From Molossus alvarezi (Eukaryota > Chordata > Mammalia > Chiroptera > Molossidae): a DNA stretch of 64,000 bases. Positions 53,540 through 64,000 of this stretch are shown here, one piece after another. Where the stretch lies: contig CM073885.1 in assembly GCA_037176705.1 (NCBI GenBank), positions 90,821,001-90,885,000 on the forward strand. The letters run 5' to 3'. A program made the position numbers and the translations under genes. Every line of letters starts with the position of its first letter. The first letter of the stretch is position 1. The notes under the pieces are model-generated. The model was given only the letters and a program-made list of their open reading frames with translations, had not been told where the DNA came from and ran no database searches.

Positions 53540-53835
53540 GTTTATCTTTTCTGCAAACCTTTGTATATTTGGGCACTTGTTCTGTGCGAGGCAGTATTCC
53601 ATAAGCGGGTGATACAGCACTAATCAGAATAGTTAAGATCCTGTCTTTGCGGAGCTTATACTCTGTTGAGGGGATAGGTCAATAAGATAAGCAGGCTGCA
53701 GTCACGACTCATGAAGCGACAGGAAGATGTGCCAGAGTCGCAGAGTGAGCAGGGAATGGTCAGTAAGTTAGGTGGTCTGGAGGCCTCTGGGAGAAGGTGA
53801 CATGTGAAATGAAATCTGAAGAAGAAGGCAGAACC
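53540..53835 (-). repeat. L2 relic, antisense
   Basis: GGGCACTTGTTCTGTGCGAGG, CGGAGCTTATACTCTGTTGAG and GAGAAGGTGACATGTGAAATG follow the reverse complement of the L2 3' region. ORFs over it have no recognisable product. Confidence 0.55.
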
Positions 53836-56177
53836 ATGTGAAAGAACACATTGTGGATAGTAATGATTATGTTGTTTCCAGAATTCTATTGGGTAGTAAG
53901 TAAATTCATTGGGCACAGAGAGTAATATTTAGGGTCTTTGAATATCCTGCAGCATCTTAATTGGGCTTCCAGGCAGGATTTGCCACAGGAAACACTTATT
54001 AAATCGGGTCGATCCATCCCGATGGCAGTAGGAGAGCACTAATGGAAGGTACTATTCTGCACAGTTCTTTGAATGTTAGTTCAAAATGCTAGATACCTTA
54101 AAACTTTGGGAATAAGAGACTAGTGTTTGGTGGCATCTGTTTTCAGACAGTTGTGCTAATATCTTTTGAGCATAACAGCACCTGAGTAGCAGAGTTAGGC
54201 AGCCAGCGGAGTGATGCTTATACAATAGAAGCTGTTTGTTTAGTTAGTCATCATGTTCTAGAAAACATGCATGACTCATAGGCTGTCCTCTGAGCACAGA
54301 CAAGCTGGTTGAAAGTCGCATCTGCACTGCAGATCAAGGACACAGGATTCTCAGTGTTTTCATGTTGTATTTTGGCATGCAGAATATGCTATTAATTATT
54401 CTCACTGTTACCTGTGAACTCTTTCTTCAGGACTTAAATGAGGGGGAGAAAGTTTCTACTCTTATGTTGGTATAAAACCAGGGAGTGTGAGAGCTGGGAG
54501 AGACCATGGAGAGAGAAATCATTATTATCCTCAAGACAAGCGACAATACCTGAATTCACAGTTCAGATACTTACCAGCACACACCTTACTGGGCATGCGT
54601 CTAAACTGCCTTTGTCCAGTTCCCTCCCCCCTCAGTTTGCAGGGAACAGACCTGCAGAGTCGTGTTCACTTGCAGTTTCCTGGCAAAGCTGTGTGAATGG
54701 CATGCCTGTGTTATCCAATTTTCCCTTTACTCCTTTCCAGCTAAATAATAAACAGATTATTGTAAAGGTATCACTAACACTGGTGGTCATGGGTTAAAAT
54801 GAATTAATGCCTATAAAGTGCTATGAAAAGAGTTTGGCACATATGAAAGTTATAAAAAGTGTCTTATGCCTAGTTCAAGGGTCTCAGACTCCCCATGAAC
54901 CAGATTTGTTACTAAATAAGTTGACGGGCAAAAGGCTTCACATTTCTTTTAGAGTTGCCTACATTTTAAAAAAATAGAGTTATTTCATAAAGCAGTTGGA
55001 TTTTCTGCTTCTTTTGGCAAACCAAAGAGGTCTGGAGGCACTATCCGCGGTACGTGAGCAGTGGCCACCCCTTTTTTGTGGAGACCATCCTCTCCAGTTT
55101 ATTATAGGCTACACCATTCTCTATTGCATCCCTGACATTGCGGGTCCACCGGTTAATATAAACAGCCTGCGGGTATTTGACCTTGCCACCTTTCTCTTTC
55201 CAGAGAAGAGTTCTACACACGTTCATGTTGGGTATGCCAAGTAAGGGTGAGGATCAAGAAGATGTGTTCAAAGTGCAGTTGTAGGTGTAGCCGGTTGTAC
55301 TCCCTCAGAGACGCAAGTATGTCAAAGCTACAGTCCATTTAATATTAAAGTATTGAAAGGTTTCTATTACAGCCTGTGTTTTGAATATCTCTATTGAAAT
55401 GTCTTGTCCATTTAACCCCAGGCATTTACTTCCTGAAAACCTTCATTCTGACGAGTTCCAGCAATGTTTATTGAAAGGTGAAAGTCAGTAGTGTGGTACT
55501 CGGGCAGGATTAATAGCAATCATAGGCAGTGAATACAGAAAAATTGGATTTATTTAAAGAAAAGGGTGTGGGGGATGGAGATGGCCAAACGGAAGGGCTA
55601 CACATCACCGAGCCATGGAGGGTTGGGTCAATGATGGCAGCCCCTAGGAGCTGGGGTTTCGTCATATGCGTCCACTGGCGGGAAGCTTTTGTCGTCAGTG
55701 GGCTTTGGGGTCTTGGTTGGTGGGTTTGGGTCTGTAGGAATGCAGGTGAGTGATCAGGTGCTTCTTAGGCAGTTTTAGTTCCTTATATGGTTTGATTCCT
55801 GGGATCCAGCATTTCTTGCCCAGTCAGTTCTCCGGGTCTTTGTTCTCCTGTGGCCTGTGGCGGGAACCTTGAAAAATGGCCCTTAGGAGTTACATTGCTG
55901 TGTAAGTCCGAACACTTATTTTTTATCAAGTACCAGATTCATCTTTCCATTAATAGAGGACAGATATTTTAAAACACTATCCTTCCCTTGGAAGCTTATT
56001 GTCTGATGGTTGAGACAGCTCCCCAAAGAATTGTCAACATTATCCCAAAATGTCCTGTACTTTTATTATTGCTCTTAAACTCAAGGGGAGTTTATGTCAC
56101 CCAAAATCCAATCCCAATATGGGGCTGTGAAATGAATTTTAGTTAATAAATATAAATATTTCAATACAGCAGTTTTC

Positions 56178-56239
56178 ATTTGAATCATGTTTTTTATTGT
56201 TGTTATTTTTTTCATTGATTTATTTGAATCATGTTTTTT
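56178..56239. repeat. 18-base direct repeat flanking a 26-base insert
   Basis: ATTTGAATCATGTTTTTT occurs at 56178-56195 and 56222-56239. The T-rich insert between them ends CATTGATTT, which resembles the tail end of an antisense Ves-type SINE. It could be a very short, truncated retroposon. Confidence 0.5.
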
Positions 56240-59200
56240 GTAAAATGACTTCTCTCAGGAGATCTCATGTTCGATCTCTACATAAATGACAACAAGCAAA
56301 CCACACACTGAGGTAACATTCCCCCCCCCCCCTCTGTTTTCTAGCTTTTCTGACTAAGAGAATTCGTCTTGAACTGCGACCTGGAATATGCCTTATTGGG
56401 AAATTGTTTCCGAGTCCTGTTAAATGTTTAAAGACTTGCTGGCAGTTGGAGTTTCCATAATGTAATCTAAGCGATCATTTCCTGGGAATGGTCCAAACTT
56501 GCTGAGTCATTCATTTAGCATACCAGTGTAAAAAACACAGGCCTTCTCTGGAAAAGTAGGGTGCATTGTCTCTGGAAGGAGGTGTTCAGTGCCTATAGTT
56601 TTAACTTGGCAGTCATTTCAGATGAAACACTATTAGCATAAGGATGCCACAGATACTTCACAAGACCACAGACTTTTAAACAAATTTTAATCTCTATCAT
56701 CTTTATTCTGTGTCTAATCCTAGCTTTACATTTCAGCTTTCATCACTTTTCTAGTCTCAGTTTCTCACATCCCTGATATGATTCCTCTTGTGCTGAGAAC
56801 ACAGAAGACACCTTTACATTTTTTATCATCTATAATTTGCCAAATCACGTCATTTACATACACCCATCCCGATACTATACACTACGGTGATGTCAGTTCT
56901 CACAAAGTTCCGCATACACCTGTGATTTCCTCGACTCAGGAAAAGGACAATTTGTAGGACCCGTGGCTAATGTAAAAATGAACATTTTTGGAAGCACATC
57001 GTCCTGTGTGCTTACCGTAATTATAGGGAAGGGCATTTTAAGTCTATTCTGCAAGTTCTGAGCCAGTTTTGGTCTAAACATAATAATGAAGTAGAATGAA
57101 ACAGGAGTGTAGTTGTTCCCTTTCCAAAACATTTCAACTTTCCTCCCTATTCCTGTAAAAAAAAGTCATTCTGCAGATTTCCCGGGTTCTCTAAATACAC
57201 AGTGCCAAAATGGAACAGTAACAGTGGAAATTAATTAACTTAGTAAACCTGATAAAACCTTCATCAGTGTTGATGAGGAATGAAGAATTTTCTTATTACC
57301 AGAGTTTACTTTAAAGGAAGATCTTACTTAAAATTCTAAAGTACTGTACACAGCATAATTAAACATACAAATAAGTAAAAAAATAAAATGAAGAAATAAA
57401 GCAATATGATATCTCTTTACTTTGTATAGTAATGCATTACATTAAAAAAAAAATAACCTAGTTATTTAGGTCAACATTACCCTTGAATCACAAGTGTAGT
57501 TTCATGTTGAAGTTATCTTAAAGTCCATACTAATTGGATTTAAACCAATGAGATTTTTTTGAGCATCTTTTTATTTAAAATGACCAATTTCTAAATTTCT
57601 GCCTACTCCGTAACTTGATGCATCAAACAAAGCATGCGGAAGTTATGGATTCCTGGTGTACATACCTCCCGATAAAATTTCACATAGCTGAAATTATATA
57701 TTTTGCTTAAAGTAGTAACTGAATTAATTATTAATGAAAAAATGTAGCACTGGTTCTGAAAATCCTTATAAGTGTTTAGTGTATGTTCCCATCATTAGTA
57801 TTATTTTTAAAAGATGATTGCTAATAACAGAAATGGTATTTCTTAAACATTTATGTAAATAATGATAAATATATATTTATAGGGCAATGGCCTTATTTCC
57901 TAGGCTTTTGTTTTTCTGTTTGTTTTACAATGTGTTACATGTCAAAGATGGCCTTGTTTTACATTTTGATTGAAGATGCATAAATATCTCATAAGCATTT
58001 ACAAAGTCATCAGATAGTGACACACTCTTGTTTTTTTTTCATAGCTTCTTAGATATGCCTTGAAATAGGGAACGACACATGCAAATGTACGTGTACACTC
58101 CCAGAAACAAAGAATAATTCTGCAAATGAAGCTTCACAGGGCTTCTTCCCTCTTTCTTTCCCCAAAGTGTTTATCTAATAAAATGAAACAACTCAATCTC
58201 CTTCCAGTCATAGATCTGTTCCCACACGAGAAGTCGCCATGCATGCATCCTCTCTCAATATTTTAAAACTCTACTTTATCGTATGGAAATGTAGGCCACA
58301 CGACAATGATTCATTCTATTTGGAACTGTAAGAAAATACAATGATTAGTATTTCTGGTCATGTTGCTAGCTGATTGTAACACTGAGATGTCATGAATGAC
58401 AGGAGGGCACTCTTCATTAACACTAGAAAAATCTTAACTTGATATTAAATCTTAAATGCTAGTGAAGTTTTAATTTCTGATGCTATAAATTATGCAGTCT
58501 GTAAATTGTTATTTTGTGCGAAGAACGCACATGGCCTTGTGAATCTCATCACTGTCTGAATATGTGTTAGTACAGTGTCTGGGCACAAAGGAAGAGCCGA
58601 TTTCTTTTCCCTAAACTCACGTAACATTTTAAAAGCCTGGTTCTTACAGTTTATGGCAGTGTTTCTATGAATGTTTACCAGGTTGGATGGGAAGAAAACG
58701 TTCAGTTTAACAGGCTGCCTCTTGCTGTTCTACAAGAGGTTGCCCCATGGTTTAGTAAATAGTCCTGTGTCAAACCAGCTCTGTTAACAGCCTAGAATCA
58801 GGTATCTTCAATTAAGGGAAATAACTGGGGAGAGATTTGGTTAAGTTTTCTTATGACTTTCCAAATGAGAACATTTTTAATTCAGCTGAGACGGTGTGAC
58901 ATCAGGTCAGCTTTCATTCTGGGTGTTGAAACTTGACAACTAGGGCAAATATCACTTTTCATTTTAGTCTGTGCATAAAACTGGCCCATTGGCTAGTTTC
59001 TCAAGGAGGACACAGGAAACAGGGACCTAACCCTGTGGACTTAATTATTTTTCAATCCCTGAAGATATTCATTCAATATGTTCATGATTCTGGTTTGGCA
59101 GACCTCGGCCCATCTTGATAAGCTCCCTAGACGCCTCTACAGGCCTTGAGCCTTCCAGAGTGATTCCGTTTTATAGTTTTCTGTTATGGAATTGTAATTG

Positions 59201-59384
59201 TACGCGTAACTGTAGACATAATATTCCTAAGTAGATCCTCATATCAAAATTTTATTTTTATTGCAGCTAGTGAATTTGCAAATCAAAATTTCCCCATTTG
59301 GTAATAAATAGTATTAACCTTTTGGTGCAGACAGGGATTGAAATGGATGGAAATTGTATGTAAATGATCTTTTCCTCGTCACGC

Positions 59385-59580
59385 ACTCTGGAGGTAAAAA
59401 GATGTAGGTTCGTGTTTTGGCTTTACTATTTACTAGCATTTGACACAAAATAATTTACTTAAACTTTATGAGTTTTGATGCCTCAACTGTACATAACAAG
59501 GCCTGTCTTGTAAGGCACCTAACACAACGATTACTCAGAATAGAAGCTTAGTAAGTGGGATGTATAATTGTAATAAATAT
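59385..59580 (+). repeat. MIR relic, sense
   Basis: GTTTTGGCTTTACTATTTACTAG, AATTTACTTAAACTTTATGAG and GAAGCTTAGTAAGTGGG match the MIR core order. Confidence 0.6.
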
Positions 59581-60000
59581 TAAAAAGTAATTTATCTTTC
59601 ATTTTGATGATTTAAAAATACATTTATTCTGGTGATGCCCAAGTACATTTCCATGATATCAAGCGATATCATGAAATTGTCTAAAACCACTGAAAACACA
59701 GTTAACTTTAATTCATTTAATTTTCAAAACATATGCCTTGGGCTGATTAATTCCAAAATGAGAGACAAGAGCATACAGAGATAGAATTATAACCAGAACA
59801 ACAATATTTGTGTGTCGTGTATAGTTTCTTTGTTTTCCAATTATAAAAATGATTATATAAATTTAATCCTTTACTTTCATATGGTTGAGGAAGCATTTTA
59901 AATCGTACTTTTTCCTCTGAGTGAATCCAAAGAAATTATGGACATTTTTCAACAAAGTACTATGTAGGGCAGACTGGGGAAGTTTACTCTTTTCATTTTC

Positions 60001-60247
60001 TTTTTTTTTTTTTTAATCCTCACCTGAGGATATTTTTCTATTTATCTTCAGATAGAGTGGGAGGGAGAGAGAGAAAGAGAGTCATTGATTCGACGAGATA
60101 GACACATCAACCGGTTACCTCCTGCACAAGCCCGACCAGGGCAGGGGACGCAACCGCAACCGAGGCATGTACCCTTGACTGGAATCGAACCCGCGACTCC
60201 TTGGTTGTCGTGCTGATGCTCTAACCGCTGAGCCAAACCGGCCAGAA
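60001..60247 (-). mobile_element. Ves-type bat SINE, antisense
   Basis: The minus strand reads TCTGGCCGGTTTGGCTCAGC and ends in TTTTAATCCTCACCTGAGG on the + strand. Imperfect duplications TACTCTTTTCATTTTC (59985-60000) and TACTTTTCATGTTC (60248-60261) flank it. It lies about 440 bases upstream of the C1b exon. Confidence 0.95.
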
Positions 60248-60685
60248 CTACTTTTCATGTTCTGTCTTCCTGAACTGCTTGCATTTTCTAGCCATGTGCA
60301 TGTAATGCTTTAGAAAATGTCAGTGAAGTAATAATGTGCAGTGGGGTTAAAGACATTTTTTTCCCCCAACTTTATAGTTTTGTCTTAAAGTTATTGAATT
60401 ACTTTTTAGAAGCCAAACATTTTTACAAGTTCTAGAAATGAGGTTCAAATATTCCGATCTCCTTTTGTTTCAAACTATAAAAACCAGGTAACTCGAAAAA
60501 GAAATAAAGGGATGATGAGTCACATTCATGAACAGAACCATAGCTTTAGCTTATAGCACTCATATTCTTTAGGATCAAACCACTGAATACGACAGTAAAG
60601 CAAAATGTGGCTTTAAAACACATACATATACGAATCAGGTGCTCTCCTCCTTCGTAATGGTCTTTATTGCTTTTCAAACCTATAG

Positions 60686-61357
<672 letters not shown>

Positions 61358-61435
61358 ATTGCAGATTCAACTGTCATAAGCGGTGTGCACCCAAAGTACC
61401 GAACAACTGCCTGGGCGAAGTGACCATTAATGGAG
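61358..61435 (+). CDS. PRKD1: PRKD1 exon: second half of C1b domain
   Basis: This 78-base exon follows GTGATTAG (AG at 61356-61357) and ends before the donor GTGCGT at 61436. It enters and leaves in phase 1. With the preceding base it encodes [18 protein letters not shown] and then LGEVTING. It supplies the last four C1b zinc ligands (Cys, His, Cys, Cys) with canonical spacing: CKDC, four residues, His, two residues, Cys, seven residues, Cys. The upstream intron is only 461 bases and largely occupied by an L1 3' end. The acceptor's pyrimidine tract is broken by A and G, but the exon is unambiguous by protein match and phase. Confidence 0.95.
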
Positions 61436-63147
61436 GTGCGTACAAGGTCCGCGGTCCCCCCGCTTCTTCCCTGTTGGGGGCTGTGTCCGCCGGTGGTTCT
61501 GATGCTAGGGACGCAGCTGAAAGTCAACGGCGGCCTGGGTTGGTTCTCCTTCGCTGCGGAAAAGCTCCCATTCCAGTTCATCAGGTTTTGATAAAAGCGA
61601 AAGAGATCTTCGCGTTGGCACAGTGAAGAGCACGAACCGAACGTTTGGAATCCAGAATTTCTTCCCCGGTTCTCTTTTTCGAATACACCTCTTTTAGTTT
61701 GTGCAGAAATGTAGAAAATGTTGGAACACCTACAAGTTTTGACTATTAGTCTCTCTTCCTCCCTCCTCATTCCAAGCACCGAGACAGAAGTTTACTTTTC
61801 TTCCTTGTTTGTCAAGGGAGGGAAGACCCAGAGACTGGCCTGTCAGGAAATGACCACTCTCGTTCCTCTACCCAGCTACTTTCATTATACAGGTGCTGTT
61901 AACCTGAATCCCTAGTAATAAAAGGGACTTTAATTCAGCCAATTAAAAGCATACATCATTGTCTACATTTGGAAATATGCCTTTGAGAAAACTCTCACTG
62001 CATAAATTAATTTCCAGGACTCTTAAGAAAAATGCCATGTCGTAAAGGCATAGACAGCTCTCATTTTCTTCCGAAGTAGTATTCCTGCTGAATTCTTAGC
62101 AAAATATTTGACTTAGTATCTATCCCAGGCTAACTTTTTCCATAAATAGTGGGCTACTGTCAGCCTCCTATCAGTTTTCTGATTCCCCTGGAAAGAAAAA
62201 TGGTGGTAGAAGGCCAGAGAAACAAGTCGAATGTTTTTTGCTAGAACAAATGATGATCTTTCCTCTATAACTTTCTTCTCTAGAAGAAATATAGATCTAC
62301 TAGAAGAAGAAGAAGGAGGGAATTCTCTCAGGAAAACATTCCCGAATTAGTCTGTGCCTTGGAGATTTCTGCATGAATTAGCTGCCAGGACGGAGTGTTT
62401 GGCAGTTTTCCCGCTGTGTGTGGCATGTGGTATTGACTTTGTGCAGGCAGGCCCAGGAGGTGTCAGTGTGCTCTTGGTATCTACAACGAAGGGGAAACAG
62501 TGCCGTGTTTGCTATTGTTGATTTCCTTGAAATTGCATTTTCCCGGACAGTCAGAAAAATCTGGTAAAATGTGAATTTCCCAAGCTTGGCAGGCTGGGGT
62601 CTCTGATCAATTTATTTTCTAATCTTAAAAGTATGCCATATCAGCAGTAATGATAATGTATTGCATTGCTATCAACTGAATTGATAGTGATTCAATATAA
62701 CCTCAAAAAATTAAAATATCTGAGGTATATAAAAGATGCTTGTTATGTGACCGAATTAACATATTGGCATTGATGACTTAAAAAGTTACTGTAATAGCAA
62801 AAAGCAATGCCCCCAAGGAGTCATGCATGTGCAAGTCCCCCCATCTTCCCAGGTGTCTCGTTTTCCCTCTGGGGCTCTGAAACTGAGACAGGACCAGTGT
62901 CCCCTTCACCTGTGCCACTACACTTTGCTTCCCAGCACTTCGTTCCCATCCCCGTGGCTTCCTTCGAAGGCTCTCCATGACTTTTCAGGTTTTTAGACTT
63001 GGAAGACAAGCATCTGCTTGGAAAATTATATAGTCATCCTCTCTTACATTGAGATACTTAGGAACTAAAATTAAAAAACAAACAAAAACAAAAGATAAGT
63101 TCTTCAAATAACTACTTTCTTGAGAGCTTCTGGTTGATTTGTTTTAG
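61436..63147 (+). other. PRKD1: PRKD1 intron before the acidic-linker exon
   Basis: The donor is GTGCGT. The intron ends at 63147 or, if the downstream acceptor is used, at 63222. The first 190 bases are GC-richer than the rest and contain a short ORF with no recognisable product. No transposable element was recognised in it. Confidence 0.88.
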
Positions 63148-63222
63148 AATTGCCTGACTTTCTCTTAAGCCCTGGCTCCAGGATTTCGTGCCGATCTTCA
63201 CGGGTGTCAAACAATGTTTCAG
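63148..63222 (+). CDS. PRKD1: Possible 25-residue in-frame extension of the PRKD1 acidic-linker exon
   Basis: An upstream acceptor, GATTTGTTTTAG, ends at 63147. Its T-rich tract is better than that of the downstream acceptor. Splicing there keeps phase 1 and adds 25 codons without a stop. The added residues start [11 protein letters not shown], pass through a basic Ser-rich RSSRVS stretch and rejoin at DLLSPG. The motif LLSPG therefore occurs twice, 26 residues apart. Nothing in the sequence shows that this segment is used in mRNA; it could be intron that happens to stay open. Confidence 0.35.
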
Positions 63223-63427
63223 ATTTGCTTAGCCCTGGGGCAGAGTCTGACGTGGTCATGGAAGAAGGGAGTGACGACAATGACAGTGAGCGGAACAGCG
63301 GGCTCATGGATGAGATGGAGGAGGCCCTGGTCCAGGACGCCGCCATGGCGATGGCCGAGGGCCAGAGCGACAGTGGAGAAATGCAGGACCCGGACCCGGA
63401 CCAGGAGGACTCCAACAGGACCATCAG
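63223..63427 (+). CDS. PRKD1: PRKD1 exon: acidic linker before PH domain (short acceptor)
   Basis: This 205-base exon uses the acceptor TGTTTCAG (AG at 63221-63222), joins in phase 1 and ends before the donor GTGAGG at 63428 in phase 2. It encodes [19 protein letters not shown] and continues through an acidic, Met/Glu-rich stretch ending [12 protein letters not shown]. This matches the usual mammalian PRKD1 join NG-DLLSPG. The region between C1b and the PH domain is thought to be autoregulatory and flexible. A second in-frame acceptor 75 bases upstream (63146-63147) would give a 25-residue-longer form (separate entry). Which acceptor dominates in this species cannot be read from the sequence. 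Confidence 0.93.
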
Positions 63428-64000
63428 GTGAGGGCCACGCCCGGCCTCGGTCCCACAGTGGAATGCCAAGCCGTACTTTTAAAGCTCTTTGATATTTTAA
63501 TCTACTGCCAAAGAAAGTTCTAGTGTGTACTTAATTCGTTTGTGAATGAGTTGTGTTCGGTGGAGGACAAAGGAGAGCTTTGCAGTCAGGAGGTCAGGAT
63601 CCCCTTGGAGAAGTGTGGTTTGCACCCCTTCCTAGGATTGCCTCATGCTTTTACCCTTTTTTTTTTTTTTTTTTTATGTGAGAGATTCTCATATTTTCCA
63701 TCCACAGCTTCACTACTAAATTGATGTTTATTCAAAGCTCATTGTGTGGCAACACAAAGATCAGGGACGCACCTTAGCAGATACCATTTAGTTTGTAGCT
63801 GGCCCCGTTGCAGAAGTCACATATGTCTACACCTTGCTGTTCTTGATTTTATTTCAGAAGTATGTGAAATTTTACATTTGTGATCTTGCCATTTATACGT
63901 TTTAAATTACCAAATGATCTCCATTTTTTTTTATATTAGGGGTCAACACTCTCCAGTCAAATTAGGCTGCTGCCTGTTTTGTTTTGTTTTTAATTTTTTT
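63428..64000 (+). other. PRKD1: Start of the next PRKD1 intron
   Basis: The donor GTGAGG follows the exon in phase 2, so the next exon should complete a Ser codon (AG plus one base). The segment contains a T run at 63658-63675 and no recognised repeat family. It continues past the window edge. Confidence 0.88.

Overview
This window is nuclear DNA from a mammal, almost certainly a bat. It lies inside one gene, PRKD1 (protein kinase D1, formerly PKC-mu), which is read on the + strand. The bat assignment comes from at least 18 copies of tRNA-derived Ves-type SINEs (A box near TGGCTCAGCGG, B box near GGTTCGNNTCC, CT-rich tail then A/TAAA tail) and from a hAT-type DNA transposon of the kind known from vespertilionid-group bats. 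I did not settle the species.

Five coding exons are supported. Exons at 33950-34081 and 34965-35125 encode the first C1 (diacylglycerol-binding zinc) domain and the Ser-rich linker after it. Exons at 60686-60896 and 61358-61435 encode the rest of the linker and the second C1 domain. The exon ending at 63427 encodes the acidic linker that leads towards the PH domain. Reading phase is continuous across all junctions, all 16 zinc ligands are present, and all splice sites are GT-AG. The kinase PH and catalytic domains lie downstream, and the N-terminal exons lie upstream.

Layout: 1-33949 is the 3' part of a long intron filled with SINEs, MIR/L2 relics, MLT1 LTR relics, a probable ERV LTR, hAT elements and an antisense L1 with a readable ORF2 C-terminus. 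34082-34964 is a short intron. 35126-60685 is a 25.6-kb intron carrying an ORF1-only (half-L1-like) element with a complete 5' end, and an L1 nested in an older L1. 60897-61357 is a 461-base intron that is mostly an L1 3' end. 61436-63147 (or 63222) and 63428-64000 are further introns.

There is no sign of a second host protein gene, a bacterial-type system, a CRISPR array or a genuine tRNA/rRNA gene. The points most worth following are a second in-frame splice acceptor that would add 25 residues to PRKD1, the ORF1-only L1 with target-site duplications, and repeated retrotransposon use of one insertion site. Repeat family names come from recognising the sequences by eye; boundaries without target-site duplications are approximate.
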